Assembly (NCBI GenBank): GCA_963803115.1
Contig: CAWDLN010000015.1
Coordinates: forward strand, 62,001-126,000
Reading direction: 5' to 3'
DNA length: 64,000 nucleotides
Source: DATBGZ01 sp963803115
GTDB taxonomy: Bacteria; Actinomycetota; Actinomycetes; Mycobacteriales; Micromonosporaceae
Notes under the pieces: generated by a model
The model's database searches: none
Told to the model about the DNA's origin: nothing
The model's input: the letters and a program-made list of their open reading frames with translations, nothing else
Shown: positions 24,202-33,117 of the stretch, piece after piece
How positions within the stretch are numbered: the stretch's first letter is position 1
How the letters are laid out: every line of letters begins with the position of its first letter
Made by a program: the position numbers and the translations under genes

Positions 24202-24969
24202 CTACAGCGGAGTGACGTAGGCGCCGGTGATGCCACCGTCGACGACGAACGTCGAGGCAGTGATGAACGATGCGTCGTCGCTGGCGAGGAACGCGACCGC
24301 GCTGGCGATCTCCTCCGGCTCGGCGAAGCGTCCCATCGGAATGTGCACGAGTCGTCGCGCGGCGCGCTCCGGGTCCTTGGCGAAGAGGTCCATCAACAGG
24401 GGGGTCGCGACCGGTCCTGGGCACAGCGCGTTGACCCGGATCCCTTCCCGGGCGAACTGCACGCCGAGTTCCCGCGTCATCGCGAGCACCCCGCCCTTGC
24501 TCGCGGTGTAGGAAATCTGCGAGGTGGCGGCGCCCAGGAGAGCAACAAAGCTCGCCGTGTTGATGATCGAACCCTTGGCCTGCCGCTGCATGAATGGGAT
24601 CGCGTACTTGCAGCAAAGATAGACCGACGTCAGATTCACCCGCTGCACCCGCTCCCACGCCTCGAGCCCCGTGGTCAGAATCGTGTCGTCGTCGGGTGGG
24701 GAGATGCCGGCGTTGTTGAAGGCGATGTCGATGCGGCCCAACACGTCGTGGACCTCCGTGAACAACGCGGAGACCTGATCCTCGTCAGCCACGTCGCAGG
24801 CCATGAACGTGCCGCCTACCTCCTCCGCGGCTGACTGTCCGGTCTTCTCGTCCATGTCCACGGCGACTACGCGGGCACCCTCTGCCGCGAACCGGCGCAC
24901 GGTGGCCCGGCCGATGCCGCTTCCCGCGCCGGTGACGACCGCCACCCGTCCCGCCAGCCGACCCTCCAC
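24202..24969 (-). CDS. SDR-family NAD(P)-dependent oxidoreductase (tandem copy 2)
   Basis: A 255-aa short-chain dehydrogenase with the same motifs as its neighbour (TGAGSGIG, NNAG, YTASK, C-terminal VDGGITGAYVTPL). Differences from copy 1 are scattered and conservative (for example DMDEKT against DLDETT, NTASFVALLG against NTASTAALMG). The start is GTG 24969, 32 bp downstream of the aldehyde dehydrogenase stop on the same strand. Both copies keep the catalytic Ser-Tyr-Lys, so both are probably active. Confidence 0.92.
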   Translation of the reverse strand: MEGRLAGRVAVVTGAGSGIGRATVRRFAAEGARVVAVDMDEKTGQSAAEEVGGTFMACDVADEDQVSALFTEVHDVLGRIDIAFNNAGISPPDDDTILTTGLEAWERVQRVNLTSVYLCCKYAIPFMQRQAKGSIINTASFVALLGAATSQISYTASKGGVLAMTRELGVQFAREGIRVNALCPGPVATPLLMDLFAKDPERAARRLVHIPMGRFAEPEEIASAVAFLASDDASFITASTFVVDGGITGAYVTPL

Positions 24970-25001
24970 AGTGCCTCCCTGGTTGTTCGTGAGGAACCCA
25001 T

Positions 25002-26363
25002 TCAGTCGCTGCTGAAGAACACATTCTTGACATCGGTGAAGGACGCCAGCGCGTCCGGGCCGAGCTCTCGCCCGAGGCCTGACTGCTTCATACCTCCGAA
25101 CGGCGTCCAGTACCGCACCGACGAATGCGAGTTCACGCTCAGGTTGCCGGTCTCCACGCCGCGAGCCACCCGGATCGCCCGGCCCAGGTCGCGGGTCCAG
25201 ATCGAGCCGGACAGGCCGTACGGCGTATCGTTGGCCAGCCGCAGCGCCTCGTCCTCGTCGTCGAACGGCATTACCGATACCACCGGACCGAAGACCTCCT
25301 CGCGCCAGTGGCGCTCACCGCCATCGTGGGCGAGAAGCACCGTCGGGGCAAACCAGAACCCAGCGCCAGCGGGACACGATCCCAGAAACGCCACGTCCGC
25401 TCCATCCACATAGGACTCCACAGTGGAGCGCTGACTGGCCGAGATGAGCGGGCCCATCTGGGCATCGTCGCGCGTCGGGTCCATGACGCGGACCGTCGCG
25501 ACTGCCGGCTCGAGAAGGGACAGAAAGCGCTCGTAGACGGGGCGCTGGACCAGAATGCGCGAGCGGGCGCAGCAGTCCTGCCCCGCGTTGTCGAATACTG
25601 CCATCGGCGCGGTCTCGGCGGCCCGGTCCAGGTCGGCGTCGGCGAAGACGATGTTCGCGCTCTTGCCACCAAGCTCCAGCGTCAGCCGCTTCACCTGGTC
25701 GGCACAGCCCCGCATGATGCGCGTACCGACTTCGGTCGAGCCGGTGAAGCACACCTTGCGCACCAACGGGTGGGTCACGAAACGTTCGCCCACGATCCGG
25801 CCGGGGCCGGGCACGACAGTGAAGACACCTCCGGGCAGCCCAGCCTCCAGCGCCAGCTCACCGAGCCGGATCGCAGTCAGGGGCGTCAGTTCGGCCGGCT
25901 TCAACACGACCGTGTTCCCGGCGGCCAACGCGGGCGCGAAACCCCACCCCGCGATCGGCATCGGAAAGTTCCACGGCACGATGACGCCAACGACGCCCAG
26001 CGGTTCATGGAACGTCACGTCGATTCCGCCGGGCACCGGGATCTGCCGTCCGGTCAACCGTTCAGGCGCCGCGGAGTAGTAGGACAACACGTCGCGTACG
26101 TTGCCGGCCTCCCATCGGGCGTTGCCGATCGTGTGTCCGGAGTTGCGCACCTCGAGCTGGGCCAGCTCCTCGATGTGACTGTCCACAAGGGACGCAAAGG
26201 AGCGCAACAATCGGGCCCGGTCCGCCGGCGCCATCGCCCGCCACGGCCCGAAGGCGGCGTGGGCGTTGGCAATCGCGACATCCGTCTCCTCGAGGCCGAC
26301 GAGCGGTACGGTCGCGACCACCTCCTCGGTCGCCGGATTCACGACCTCCAACAAACCACTCAC
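25002..26363 (-). CDS. Aldehyde dehydrogenase (PuuC-like)
   Basis: A 453-aa NAD(P)-dependent aldehyde dehydrogenase. The cofactor/oxyanion Asn is in VPWNFP, the adenine-site Lys in VLKPAELTP, the general base Glu in LELGGKSANIVF, and the nucleophile Cys in NAGQDCCARSRI. It lies in a minus-strand cluster with a GlnA-like gamma-glutamyl ligase upstream and two SDRs downstream. A role in oxidising a gamma-glutamylated amino-aldehyde (PuuC step) is plausible. A 109-bp gap to the glnA-like gene contains a GCTCGCTTCGCTCGCTCC-type repeat. Confidence 0.92.
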   Translation of the reverse strand: MSGLLEVVNPATEEVVATVPLVGLEETDVAIANAHAAFGPWRAMAPADRARLLRSFASLVDSHIEELAQLEVRNSGHTIGNARWEAGNVRDVLSYYSAAPERLTGRQIPVPGGIDVTFHEPLGVVGVIVPWNFPMPIAGWGFAPALAAGNTVVLKPAELTPLTAIRLGELALEAGLPGGVFTVVPGPGRIVGERFVTHPLVRKVCFTGSTEVGTRIMRGCADQVKRLTLELGGKSANIVFADADLDRAAETAPMAVFDNAGQDCCARSRILVQRPVYERFLSLLEPAVATVRVMDPTRDDAQMGPLISASQRSTVESYVDGADVAFLGSCPAGAGFWFAPTVLLAHDGGERHWREEVFGPVVSVMPFDDEDEALRLANDTPYGLSGSIWTRDLGRAIRVARGVETGNLSVNSHSSVRYWTPFGGMKQSGLGRELGPDALASFTDVKNVFFSSD

Positions 26364-26384
26364 AGACTCCGCCCCTTCGTTCGC

Positions 26385-26472
26385 GCTGAGCTTGCGTTTG
26401 CTTGCGATTGCGGGGCTCGCTTCGCTCGCTCCTCACGGTCGCGACTGGGGCTCGCAAGCTCGCTCCTCGCGC
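26385..26472. repeat. GCTCGC-rich intergenic repeat
   Basis: The stretch reads GCGATTGCGGGGCTCGCTTC and then GCTCGCTCCTC, followed by a second round GGGGCTCGCAAGCTCGCTCC. The same wording (GCGACTGCGGGGCTCGC, GCTCGCTCCTCGCGCTCGC) occurs inside the MMPL gene at about 46250-46370. It lies between the GlnA-like and aldehyde dehydrogenase genes. Confidence 0.75.
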
Positions 26473-27876
26473 TCACAACCGCTCGAACCCCCGGTACAGC
26501 TCCCAGTCCGTCACCGCCGCCTCGTAGGCCGCGAGCTCCACCCGGGCCATGTTGGCGTAGTGGGCGACGACCTCCTCCCCGAAGGCCTCGCGGGCCACTG
26601 CGCTGGATTGCCACAGGGCCAACGCGTCGCGCAGGGTCGTGGGTACCCGGGCGGCCTGGGCATCGTCGTACGCGTTGCCGGCCAGGGCCGGCTCCAGAGC
26701 GAGCTCGTGGTCCAGACCGTAGCGCGCGGCCGCCATCATCGCGGCCGAGGCCAGGTACGGGTTGACGTCTCCGCCGGGGACCCGGTTCTCGACGCGCAAG
26801 GACGGCCCGTGCCCCACGAGTCGCAAGGAGCAGGTCCGGTTGTCCACGCCCCATCGCACCGCGGTGGGGGCAAACGTGCCGGGCTGATACCGCTTGTACG
26901 AGTTGATGTTCGGGGCGTAGAGCAGGGTGAGCTCGCGCATCGTGGCGAGCAGCCCGGCCAGCACGTGCTCGCCGGCCCGGGACAGACCGGCCGGACCGTC
27001 ACCGCTCATGAGTGGTACACCGTCGGCCGTGCGGAGCGAGAAGTGGATGTGGCAGGAGTTGCCCTCGCGCTGGTTCGGCTTCGCCATAAAGGTCAGCGCC
27101 ATGCCCTCCTGAGCCGCGATCTCCTTCGCACCCAGCTTGTAGATGGAGTGGTTGTCGGCCGTCGTAAGGGCAGTGTCGTAGCGGAATGCGATTTCGTGCT
27201 GCCCGAGGTTGCACTCGCCCTTCGCGCTCTCCGGGGCCAGGCCGGCACCGGCCATCTCATTGCGGATGCGGCGCAACAGCGGCTCGACGCGCGCCGTGCC
27301 GAGCATGGAATAGTCCACATTGTACAGATTGGCGGGCGTGAGATCCCGGTACCCGCGCTTCCAGGCGTCCTCATAGGAGTCCCGATACACGCAGAACTCG
27401 AGTTCGGTGCCGGTGTAGGCGGTCAGGCCTCGCTCGGCGAGCCTTGCCGCCTGGTCTCGCAGGATCTGGCGAGGCGACGCCGTGACCGGCGAGCCGTCAA
27501 GCCAGGTCAGGTCGGCGAGCAGCATGGCCGTGCCCGGCTGCCAGGGGACCCGCCGCAGGGTGCTCAGGTCCGGCACCATGGCGAAGTCGCCGTACCCTCG
27601 CTCCCAGCTCGACATCGCGTACCCACTGACCGTGTTCATGTCAACGTCGACGGCGAGCAGGTAGTTGCAACCCTCGGTGCCATGACGGAGCACCTCGTCC
27701 AGGAAGTAGTCGGCGTGTAGCCGCTTGCCCTGCAGCCTGCCCTGCATGTCCACCAGGGCCAACGCCACCGTGTCGATGGAGCCCGAGTCGATGCCCAGCC
27801 GTAACTCCTCGACCGTCAGCGACGGGCCAGTTCGTCTCATCAACGCCGCGCTCTCCTTGTGTGGTGGATGGGTCAT
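26473..27876 (-). CDS. Glutamine synthetase-family gamma-glutamyl ligase (GlnA3/GlnA4/PuuA-like)
   Basis: A 467-aa type I glutamine-synthetase-fold enzyme. Metal ligands are visible in GTELEFCVY (Glu), ECNLGQHEIAFRY (Glu, His) and SCHIHFSL (His), and the C-terminal RVENRVPGGDVNPYLA holds the substrate Arg/Glu. The length and the divergent NH4-site loop place it with GlnA-like proteins that ligate glutamate to polyamines, ethanolamine or other amines rather than to ammonia. Its ATG overlaps the stop of an upstream FadR-type regulator by 4 bp. With the downstream aldehyde dehydrogenase it suggests gamma-glutamylated amine catabolism. Confidence 0.88.
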   Translation of the reverse strand: MTHPPHKESAALMRRTGPSLTVEELRLGIDSGSIDTVALALVDMQGRLQGKRLHADYFLDEVLRHGTEGCNYLLAVDVDMNTVSGYAMSSWERGYGDFAMVPDLSTLRRVPWQPGTAMLLADLTWLDGSPVTASPRQILRDQAARLAERGLTAYTGTELEFCVYRDSYEDAWKRGYRDLTPANLYNVDYSMLGTARVEPLLRRIRNEMAGAGLAPESAKGECNLGQHEIAFRYDTALTTADNHSIYKLGAKEIAAQEGMALTFMAKPNQREGNSCHIHFSLRTADGVPLMSGDGPAGLSRAGEHVLAGLLATMRELTLLYAPNINSYKRYQPGTFAPTAVRWGVDNRTCSLRLVGHGPSLRVENRVPGGDVNPYLASAAMMAAARYGLDHELALEPALAGNAYDDAQAARVPTTLRDALALWQSSAVAREAFGEEVVAHYANMARVELAAYEAAVTDWELYRGFERL

Positions 27877-28603
27877 GACAACAGGCCGCGCAGAAGCTCG
27901 GCGGTGCCATCACAGTGCTCTTCCATGGCCGTCCGAGCGCCTTGGCTGTCGCCGGCCAGGATCGCCTCTACGATTCGCGTGTGCTGAGCGTCGGAGTGGT
28001 CCAGGTTGCGCCGCAGCACGGGAATCGCCGCCAGCAGTCGGTCGAGCGTCAGTTGCACATCGGCCACTGAGGTCGCCAGTGACGGGCTGCCGCTCGCCGC
28101 CGCGATCGCGAGGTGCAACCGGGAGTCGGCGATCCGGCGCGTCGCCGGGTCGCGCTCCCTACTCGCGTCAAGGCACGTCACGAGGTGTTGCCGGTCCGCC
28201 GCGCGCTCGCGCTCGTCCGAACCGTGGTATCGATGAGGACGACGCTCTGCGTCGCGGTCCGAAAGCTCCGACCCGTCGACCTGGGTCGGGGCACGACCGG
28301 CCCGGGATTCTCGTCAGGTACGGGATTCGCGCTTCCGGCGGACACGACGAAGGTGCCGTCACTTCGCCCGCGGCGCGATTCAGGGTATCCCGCCTCGCGC
28401 AGCGCCCGAATCGCCTCCCGGAGCATCACCCGGCTCACCTGTAGTTGGTCGGCCAGGTCCCGCTCCCGGGGCAGCCGCTCGCCCACCTGGACGAGGCCGA
28501 GCTTGTTGGCCTGGGCCAACCGGGCGACCGTGATCTCGAATGCATTGCCGCCCCGCACCGGTCGCCGGACCGGGACAACGTTCGAGGCCGCTCCGCTCGA
28601 CAT
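27873..28603 (-). pseudogene. FadR-type GntR regulator, frameshifted
   Basis: From ATG 28603 (GGAGGG upstream) the first frame encodes a complete GntR winged helix: VGERLPRERDLADQLQVS then VMLREAIRALREAGYPESRR and GTFVV. About 90 codons in, this frame leaves family sequence and ends at 28178. Another frame takes over around AADRQHLVTCLDASRERDP and encodes the FCD ligand-binding helices (IADSRLHLAIAAASG, HTRIVEAILAGD) to a stop at 27873, which overlaps the ATG of the glnA-like gene. The product is therefore probably a truncated DNA-binding domain without its sensor, or the break is an assembly error. Confidence 0.75.
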
Positions 28604-28918
28604 CGACCGCCCTCCGCTCGTGGTCACACTCTCACCGGTGGGAAGCAGGCTACCCGTCCACGCTGGATCGCTGCGTGGGTACCTCGTCGATTGTCCGGAC
28701 TGGACCGGTGAACCACTTGCGCGCCGAGCGTCTGGCGGGACGCGACAGTACGGGACGAACCGCTGTTTGACCCTCGCAACGTCCGCGTCAAGGCGTAGCC
28801 GCGCGACAGCGCCGGCAAGGCTCAGTCACCCGATCCGGGGAGCGCCTGGCCAGGTTACGGCGCCGCGGCGGGCCCTCGGGCTACGGTCCGGGGGCAAGGG
28901 AAAGCCAGGTGAGACTAG

Positions 28919-29251
28919 ATGCTGGTGGTCACGACGGAAAGCATCCCGGGGTACGAGGTGCGCGCCGTGATCGGCGAAGTTGTCGGCGTCACCGCACGCA
29001 CGTTCAACCCGTACATCGAAGGCGTCAAGTCACTCAACGGACGCCTCAATCCGCAGCTGGTCCGGCTTCTCACCCAGATTCGTCAGGAGGCGGTCGCCCA
29101 GATGGTTGAGGCCGCGAGCCGCCGCGGCGCGAATGCCATCATCGGGATGCGCTTCGACAACCGTGACGTCACGACGCCCTGGCGCGAGATCTGCGCCTAC
29201 GGCACGGCCGTGCTGGTGGCCTCGAAGGATCAACGGGAGATCGACGCTTGA
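28919..29251 (+). CDS. YbjQ-family (UPF0145) protein
   Basis: A 110-aa protein with the full YbjQ pattern: VTTESIPGYEVRAVIGEVVG near the start, RQEAVAQMVEAASRRGANAIIGMRFD in the middle and a final YGTAVLV strand. The family forms pentameric rings and is often called a heavy-metal-binding domain, but its function is unproven. AGGTGAG precedes the ATG. Confidence 0.9.
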   Translation: MLVVTTESIPGYEVRAVIGEVVGVTARTFNPYIEGVKSLNGRLNPQLVRLLTQIRQEAVAQMVEAASRRGANAIIGMRFDNRDVTTPWREICAYGTAVLVASKDQREIDA

Positions 29252-29259
29252 GCGGTCAG

Positions 29260-30309
29260 TCAGGCCACCCGCACACCCCGCGCGAGTCGACGAGTCGGAG
29301 TCCTCAGCCGGAGCGTCGTCACCACCACGGCGCCGAGGCCGAGCAACACCGAAAAGCCCAGCCCGTACGGCCAGACCGGAAGGTCCGGCGGCGGCGGTGG
29401 CGGTGCCGCGCAATCCGGGACCGCCGGTGGACTCCCCGGCGTGACGACGACGTCCTGGCAGGGGATGGCGACGTAGTTGTAGTACTCCGACCCGTAGCGC
29501 AGGCGCCGCACCTCGCGGCTGATCGCGCTCAACGGGTCGTAGTCGTCGACTTGAATCACGTCGCCGTTGACGGTGACCCTCGGCGGCACGCGCGGCGCGG
29601 AGTCAGCCAGGATCACGAACGGGTTCGGGGCGAGCAGCCACCACACGCGCTCCTCGTGCGTAAAGGTGGAGTAGCCGCCGTACGGCGAGGGCGTTCTCTC
29701 TTCGGTCAATGGCACCGCGAGCGCGAAGGCGATCAATGTGCCGACGGCCAGCGTGCCGGCGGTCACGTAGGACAGCAGCGCCGAGGTGATGCTGCGCGCG
29801 AGAATTGCCGATAACGCCTGCGACACGGCGCAGACCACCCCGATCAGCAGCGCCACGACTCCGTAGACCGCGGCCATCCGCTCGATCGTGACGCCGCCCT
29901 GCAGCATCGCGTATCCGGCGAACGGTATGGAGAGCGCCAACGCCACGAGACCGACGACCCAACCGGCGAAGAACTTGCCGACCGCGATCTCGGCGGGGCG
30001 CAGCCGGGTCACCTGCAGTGTGGCCAGCGTGCCGCGCTCGCGGTCGCCGTTGATGGTCTGCGACGTGAGCGCCGGGCTGATCAGCAGCATCACGCCCAGG
30101 ATGAAGAACATGAGGAAGCCGAAGAGCGGCACACCTCGATAGGTGTTGTCCTGGACGTAGCCATATCCGGTATCGAGGCCGAGGTCGAGAAGGATCGTGA
30201 AGATGGCGAGCACCGCCACCCAACCGCCCAGCAGCCAGCGCCAACGACCCGTCCGCAGGCGGATCCGGAATTCCTGCTGCACAACCAGCCACACCTGCGC
30301 CACGCTCAT
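29260..30309 (-). CDS. ABC-2 type transporter permease
   Basis: A 349-aa membrane protein with about six TM segments (for example LLGGWVAVLAIFTILLDL, LFGFLMFFILGVMLLISP, VYGVVALLIGVVCAVSQAL and a C-terminal YGLGFSVLLGLGAVVVTTL). The SQTINGDRERGTLATLQVTRL loop after TM2 is typical of ABC-2 permeases of the YhaP/GldF type. A long extracytoplasmic loop (about 205-300) has a Pro-rich end. Its ATG overlaps the stop of the partner ATPase gene by 4 bp. The pair probably exports lipid, drug or peptide; the substrate is not evident. Confidence 0.9.
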   Translation of the reverse strand: MSVAQVWLVVQQEFRIRLRTGRWRWLLGGWVAVLAIFTILLDLGLDTGYGYVQDNTYRGVPLFGFLMFFILGVMLLISPALTSQTINGDRERGTLATLQVTRLRPAEIAVGKFFAGWVVGLVALALSIPFAGYAMLQGGVTIERMAAVYGVVALLIGVVCAVSQALSAILARSITSALLSYVTAGTLAVGTLIAFALAVPLTEERTPSPYGGYSTFTHEERVWWLLAPNPFVILADSAPRVPPRVTVNGDVIQVDDYDPLSAISREVRRLRYGSEYYNYVAIPCQDVVVTPGSPPAVPDCAAPPPPPPDLPVWPYGLGFSVLLGLGAVVVTTLRLRTPTRRLARGVRVA

Positions 30310-31250
30310 CTGCGCTCCTCCGTCATGGCCAGGTACACCGACTCCAGGTTGCTGCCGAGCGGCTCGAAGGCCACGACGCGGACGCCGCCGCCGACCAATT
30401 CGGCGAGCAGATCCGCCGCCTCGCTCTCGGACAGACTCGGCACCTCAACCGATCCGTTCACTGTGGACGGTGCAACTCCCTTTGCCTGCAGGGCTGCCGC
30501 GAGCGCGCCCGGATCAGTGGCCCGGATCCGGTAGGACGTCCGGGCCTGCGCGGCGAGGTCGGTCATGGCGTGCTCACCAATGGTTCGCCCGCCGGCGACC
30601 AACACCACGCGATCGGCGATCTCCTCGAGCTCGGTGAGAATGTGGCTGGAGACGAGGACCGCGGCGCCCTGCGTGGCCAGGCCGCGCAGGATGTCGCGCA
30701 GCTCCACCCGCGACCGCGGATCCAGGCCGGAGGCCGGCTCGTCGAGCAGCAACACCCTGGGGCGATGGATGAGCGCGCGGGTCAAGGCCAGTCGTTGCTT
30801 CTGGCCCCGGGACAACACGTGCACCGGACTGTTGGTGAATTCGCTGAGGTGGACGAGCACCAACAACTCCGCGGCGCGATTGGCCACGTCGGCCCGCTTC
30901 ATGCGGTACGCCGCGCCGAAGAAGTTGAGGTACTCCTGGACGGTGAGCTGGTCGTAGACACCGAACGCGTCGGGCATCCAGCCCATCTGCGCACGCACGC
31001 CGGACGCGTCGACGGCCGGGTCGCAGCCCCCGACCCAGACCTGGCCGCGGTCGGGACGCAACAGCGAGGCGAGGACGAGCAACAGCGTCGTCTTACCCGC
31101 GCCGTTCGGCCCGACCAGCGCGGTCACCTGGCCGTACGGTGCGGTCAGCGACATCCCGGAGAGGGCCTGCACGGAACCAAACGAGCGCCACACGTCGCGG
31201 ACGACGACGCCCTCGGGTGAGACGTCGGTCTCACCGGGTACCTGCTCCAT
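30306..31250 (-). CDS. ABC transporter ATPase (DrrA/CcmA type)
   Basis: A 314-aa ATPase with Walker A GPNGAGKTT, a signature motif that reads LSRGQKQR rather than LSGGQ, Walker B VLLLDEP and the H-loop SSHIL. The C-terminal extension (about 225-314) is the DUF4162-like regulatory tail of the DrrA group. GGAGG stands before ATG 31250. It is coupled to the ABC-2 permease downstream. Confidence 0.93.
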   Translation of the reverse strand: MEQVPGETDVSPEGVVVRDVWRSFGSVQALSGMSLTAPYGQVTALVGPNGAGKTTLLLVLASLLRPDRGQVWVGGCDPAVDASGVRAQMGWMPDAFGVYDQLTVQEYLNFFGAAYRMKRADVANRAAELLVLVHLSEFTNSPVHVLSRGQKQRLALTRALIHRPRVLLLDEPASGLDPRSRVELRDILRGLATQGAAVLVSSHILTELEEIADRVVLVAGGRTIGEHAMTDLAAQARTSYRIRATDPGALAAALQAKGVAPSTVNGSVEVPSLSESEAADLLAELVGGGVRVVAFEPLGSNLESVYLAMTEERR

Positions 31251-31310
31251 CGGGACCTCCGGCCGGTCGGAAAGGCCAGAGTAGCGGGTCGACCGGTCGG
31301 GTGTCTGTCC

Positions 31311-32147
31311 TCAAAGGAGGACTGTCGCGAACGTGCCGAGCCGGTGGAAACCGCAGCGTGCGTAGACCGCTCGGGCGGCGTAGTTGTAGTCGTTGACGTA
31401 CAGGCTCACGCTCGGCGCGACCCGCCGCAGCGCGTCGCGGACCACGGCGGCCATCGCTGTGGTGCCCAGCCCGCGGCCCCGCCACTCCGGCGCGACCCAG
31501 ACACCCTGCACCTGGGCGGTGTGTCGGGTCACCACCGCCAGCTCGGCCTTGAACACGACCCGCCCGCCGACGAACTTGGCGTACGCCCGCCTTGACCGGA
31601 CCAGCTCGGCGACCCGAGCCCGGTAATCCCGGCCGCCGTCGCCGACGAGGGGCGAGATACCCACCTCCTCGGTATACATCGCGACCGACGCCGGAAAGAG
31701 AATGTCCACTTCGTGCGGTCGCACCAGCCGGACCGTGGGATCGGCCGGAATGGCCGGCGGCGTCCTGGTCGCCATCAACGGCTGGCAGGGGCGGACATCC
31801 CGGGCCGGTCCCCATTCATGACCGAGGCGGTGCCAGAGCCGCAGTACGGCTTCGGACTCCCCGACCAGCGACGAGCACAGTCGCGGGTGCGACGCAGCGA
31901 TCTCCGCGAACGCCTCGGTCGCGGCGGTGTTGGCATGCACGGGGATCAGATTCGCGCCGTGCCAGCACAGGGATTCGAGCCGGCGCCGGCTACCGTACCC
32001 GAACATCTTCGCGTCGACCCGCCAAGACAGACCCGCCGACTGGACCCGTTCGGCGACCTGCGCGGCCGCGATCGGCTCCGAGTCGAGGACCTGCTCCACC
32101 GCGGCCCGCTCGGTGTCGTTGAGCAGGCGCGCCGACGCAGTCAGCAT
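31311..32147 (-). CDS. GNAT N-acetyltransferase with DUF4081 domain
   Basis: A 278-aa protein. Residues 1-130 (LLNDTERAAVEQVLDSEPIAAAQVAERV, CWHGANLIPV) match the actinobacterial DUF4081 module. Residues 145-278 are a GNAT fold with the acetyl-CoA P-loop VAPEWRGRGLGTTAM and the terminal YVNDYNYAARAVYARCGF. In many actinobacteria this gene lies next to ispG; here it is about 9 kb from it. ATG 32147 is chosen; upstream codons are non-homologous. Confidence 0.88.
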   Translation of the reverse strand: MLTASARLLNDTERAAVEQVLDSEPIAAAQVAERVQSAGLSWRVDAKMFGYGSRRRLESLCWHGANLIPVHANTAATEAFAEIAASHPRLCSSLVGESEAVLRLWHRLGHEWGPARDVRPCQPLMATRTPPAIPADPTVRLVRPHEVDILFPASVAMYTEEVGISPLVGDGGRDYRARVAELVRSRRAYAKFVGGRVVFKAELAVVTRHTAQVQGVWVAPEWRGRGLGTTAMAAVVRDALRRVAPSVSLYVNDYNYAARAVYARCGFHRLGTFATVLL

Positions 32148-32309
32148 GCCCTCAGCGTGCCAGACGCGGCCGTGAAGCAACGACCGATCCGCCCCCGCCC
32201 TCGCCCGCCATTTGGTCACCAAATGGCCACTCTGAGGCCCCAATGGTGCCCAGAAGGTGACCAACTGGTCTCGAGATCGCCCCGCCACCGGTTGTCGGCG
32301 ATGTGTTTC

Positions 32310-32319
32310 CGATATATCG
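32310..32319. promoter_or_regulatory. Candidate PadR operator (CGATATATCG palindrome)
   Basis: A perfect 10-bp AT-centred palindrome, CGATATATCG, stands out in GC-rich sequence 45 bp upstream of the PadR gene start. PadR-family repressors commonly bind sites with TATATC/GATATA halves, so autoregulation is likely. Confidence 0.45.
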
Positions 32320-32364
32320 TCAACGCATCGGCGACGACCAGCCGAGCACGAGCAAGGGGGAACG

Positions 32365-32967
32365 ATGGGAGAGCACAGAGGACACGGCGCCGGTCGCGGC
32401 GACTGGCGCGGACACGAGGGTCAAGGCCCTTTCGAGGCGCGAATGCGCGGAGGTTTTTGGCGGATGCCGTTTCCACCGCCTTGGGCCGGACCGGGTGGAC
32501 CCGGCGGACCCTTCTTCGGAGGGCGCGGACGCGGGCGCGGACACCGGCCGAATGTGAGGACGGCGGTGCTGGCGCTGCTCGCGGAGCGGCCGATGCATGG
32601 CTACGAGATGATCACCGAGCTCGAGACCCGCACGGGCGGGATGTGGCGACCCAGTCCCGGGTCGGTCTACCCGACGCTGCAGCTGCTCGAGGACGAAGGT
32701 CTCATTGCCAGCGAGGAGAGCGGGGGCCGTAAGCGATTCACCCTCACCGATGCTGGTCGGGCCGAGGCCGAGCAGGCCGGACCCGCGCCGTGGGAGCACG
32801 TCGGCGACGAAACGGTGGAGAGCTGGCATGACCTCAAGGACGCCGGGTTCGGAGCGATGAACGCCCTGAGGCAGGTCATGATGAGCGGCACCGACGAGCA
32901 GCGTCGCCAGGCGGTTGAGGTCATCGCGGAGGCAAAGCGCAAGCTGTACGCGATCCTCGCCGAGTAG
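32365..32967 (+). CDS. PadR-family transcriptional regulator with glycine-rich N-terminal tail
   Basis: A 200-aa protein. Residues 1-65 are Gly/Arg/His/Pro-rich (GHGAGRGDWRGHEG, GGPFFGGRGRGRGH) and probably disordered. Residues 66-140 are the PadR winged helix: VRTAVLALLAERPMHGYEMI, then RPSPGSVYPTLQLLEDEGLI. The C-terminal helix (RRQAVEVIAEAKRKLYAILAE) would form the dimer. AAGGGGGA precedes ATG 32365. Confidence 0.92.
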   Translation: MGEHRGHGAGRGDWRGHEGQGPFEARMRGGFWRMPFPPPWAGPGGPGGPFFGGRGRGRGHRPNVRTAVLALLAERPMHGYEMITELETRTGGMWRPSPGSVYPTLQLLEDEGLIASEESGGRKRFTLTDAGRAEAEQAGPAPWEHVGDETVESWHDLKDAGFGAMNALRQVMMSGTDEQRRQAVEVIAEAKRKLYAILAE

Positions 32968-33117
32968 CGCCGAGTAATAGAGAAATATTCGCAGCAAGTC
33001 GGTCCCGGTATTGCCCGCAGTGGGGCATCTGACACCGACACCTCCCTCACATCGACGGCTGCGAACGCCTCACTGAGCGCGGCAACCGAGCCGCGTCCAG
33101 TGGGTGGAGGGAACACC

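Noticed and set aside
25125..26765. Plus-strand open frame of 546 codons
   Set aside because: It is antisense to the aldehyde dehydrogenase and has no recognisable protein pattern.
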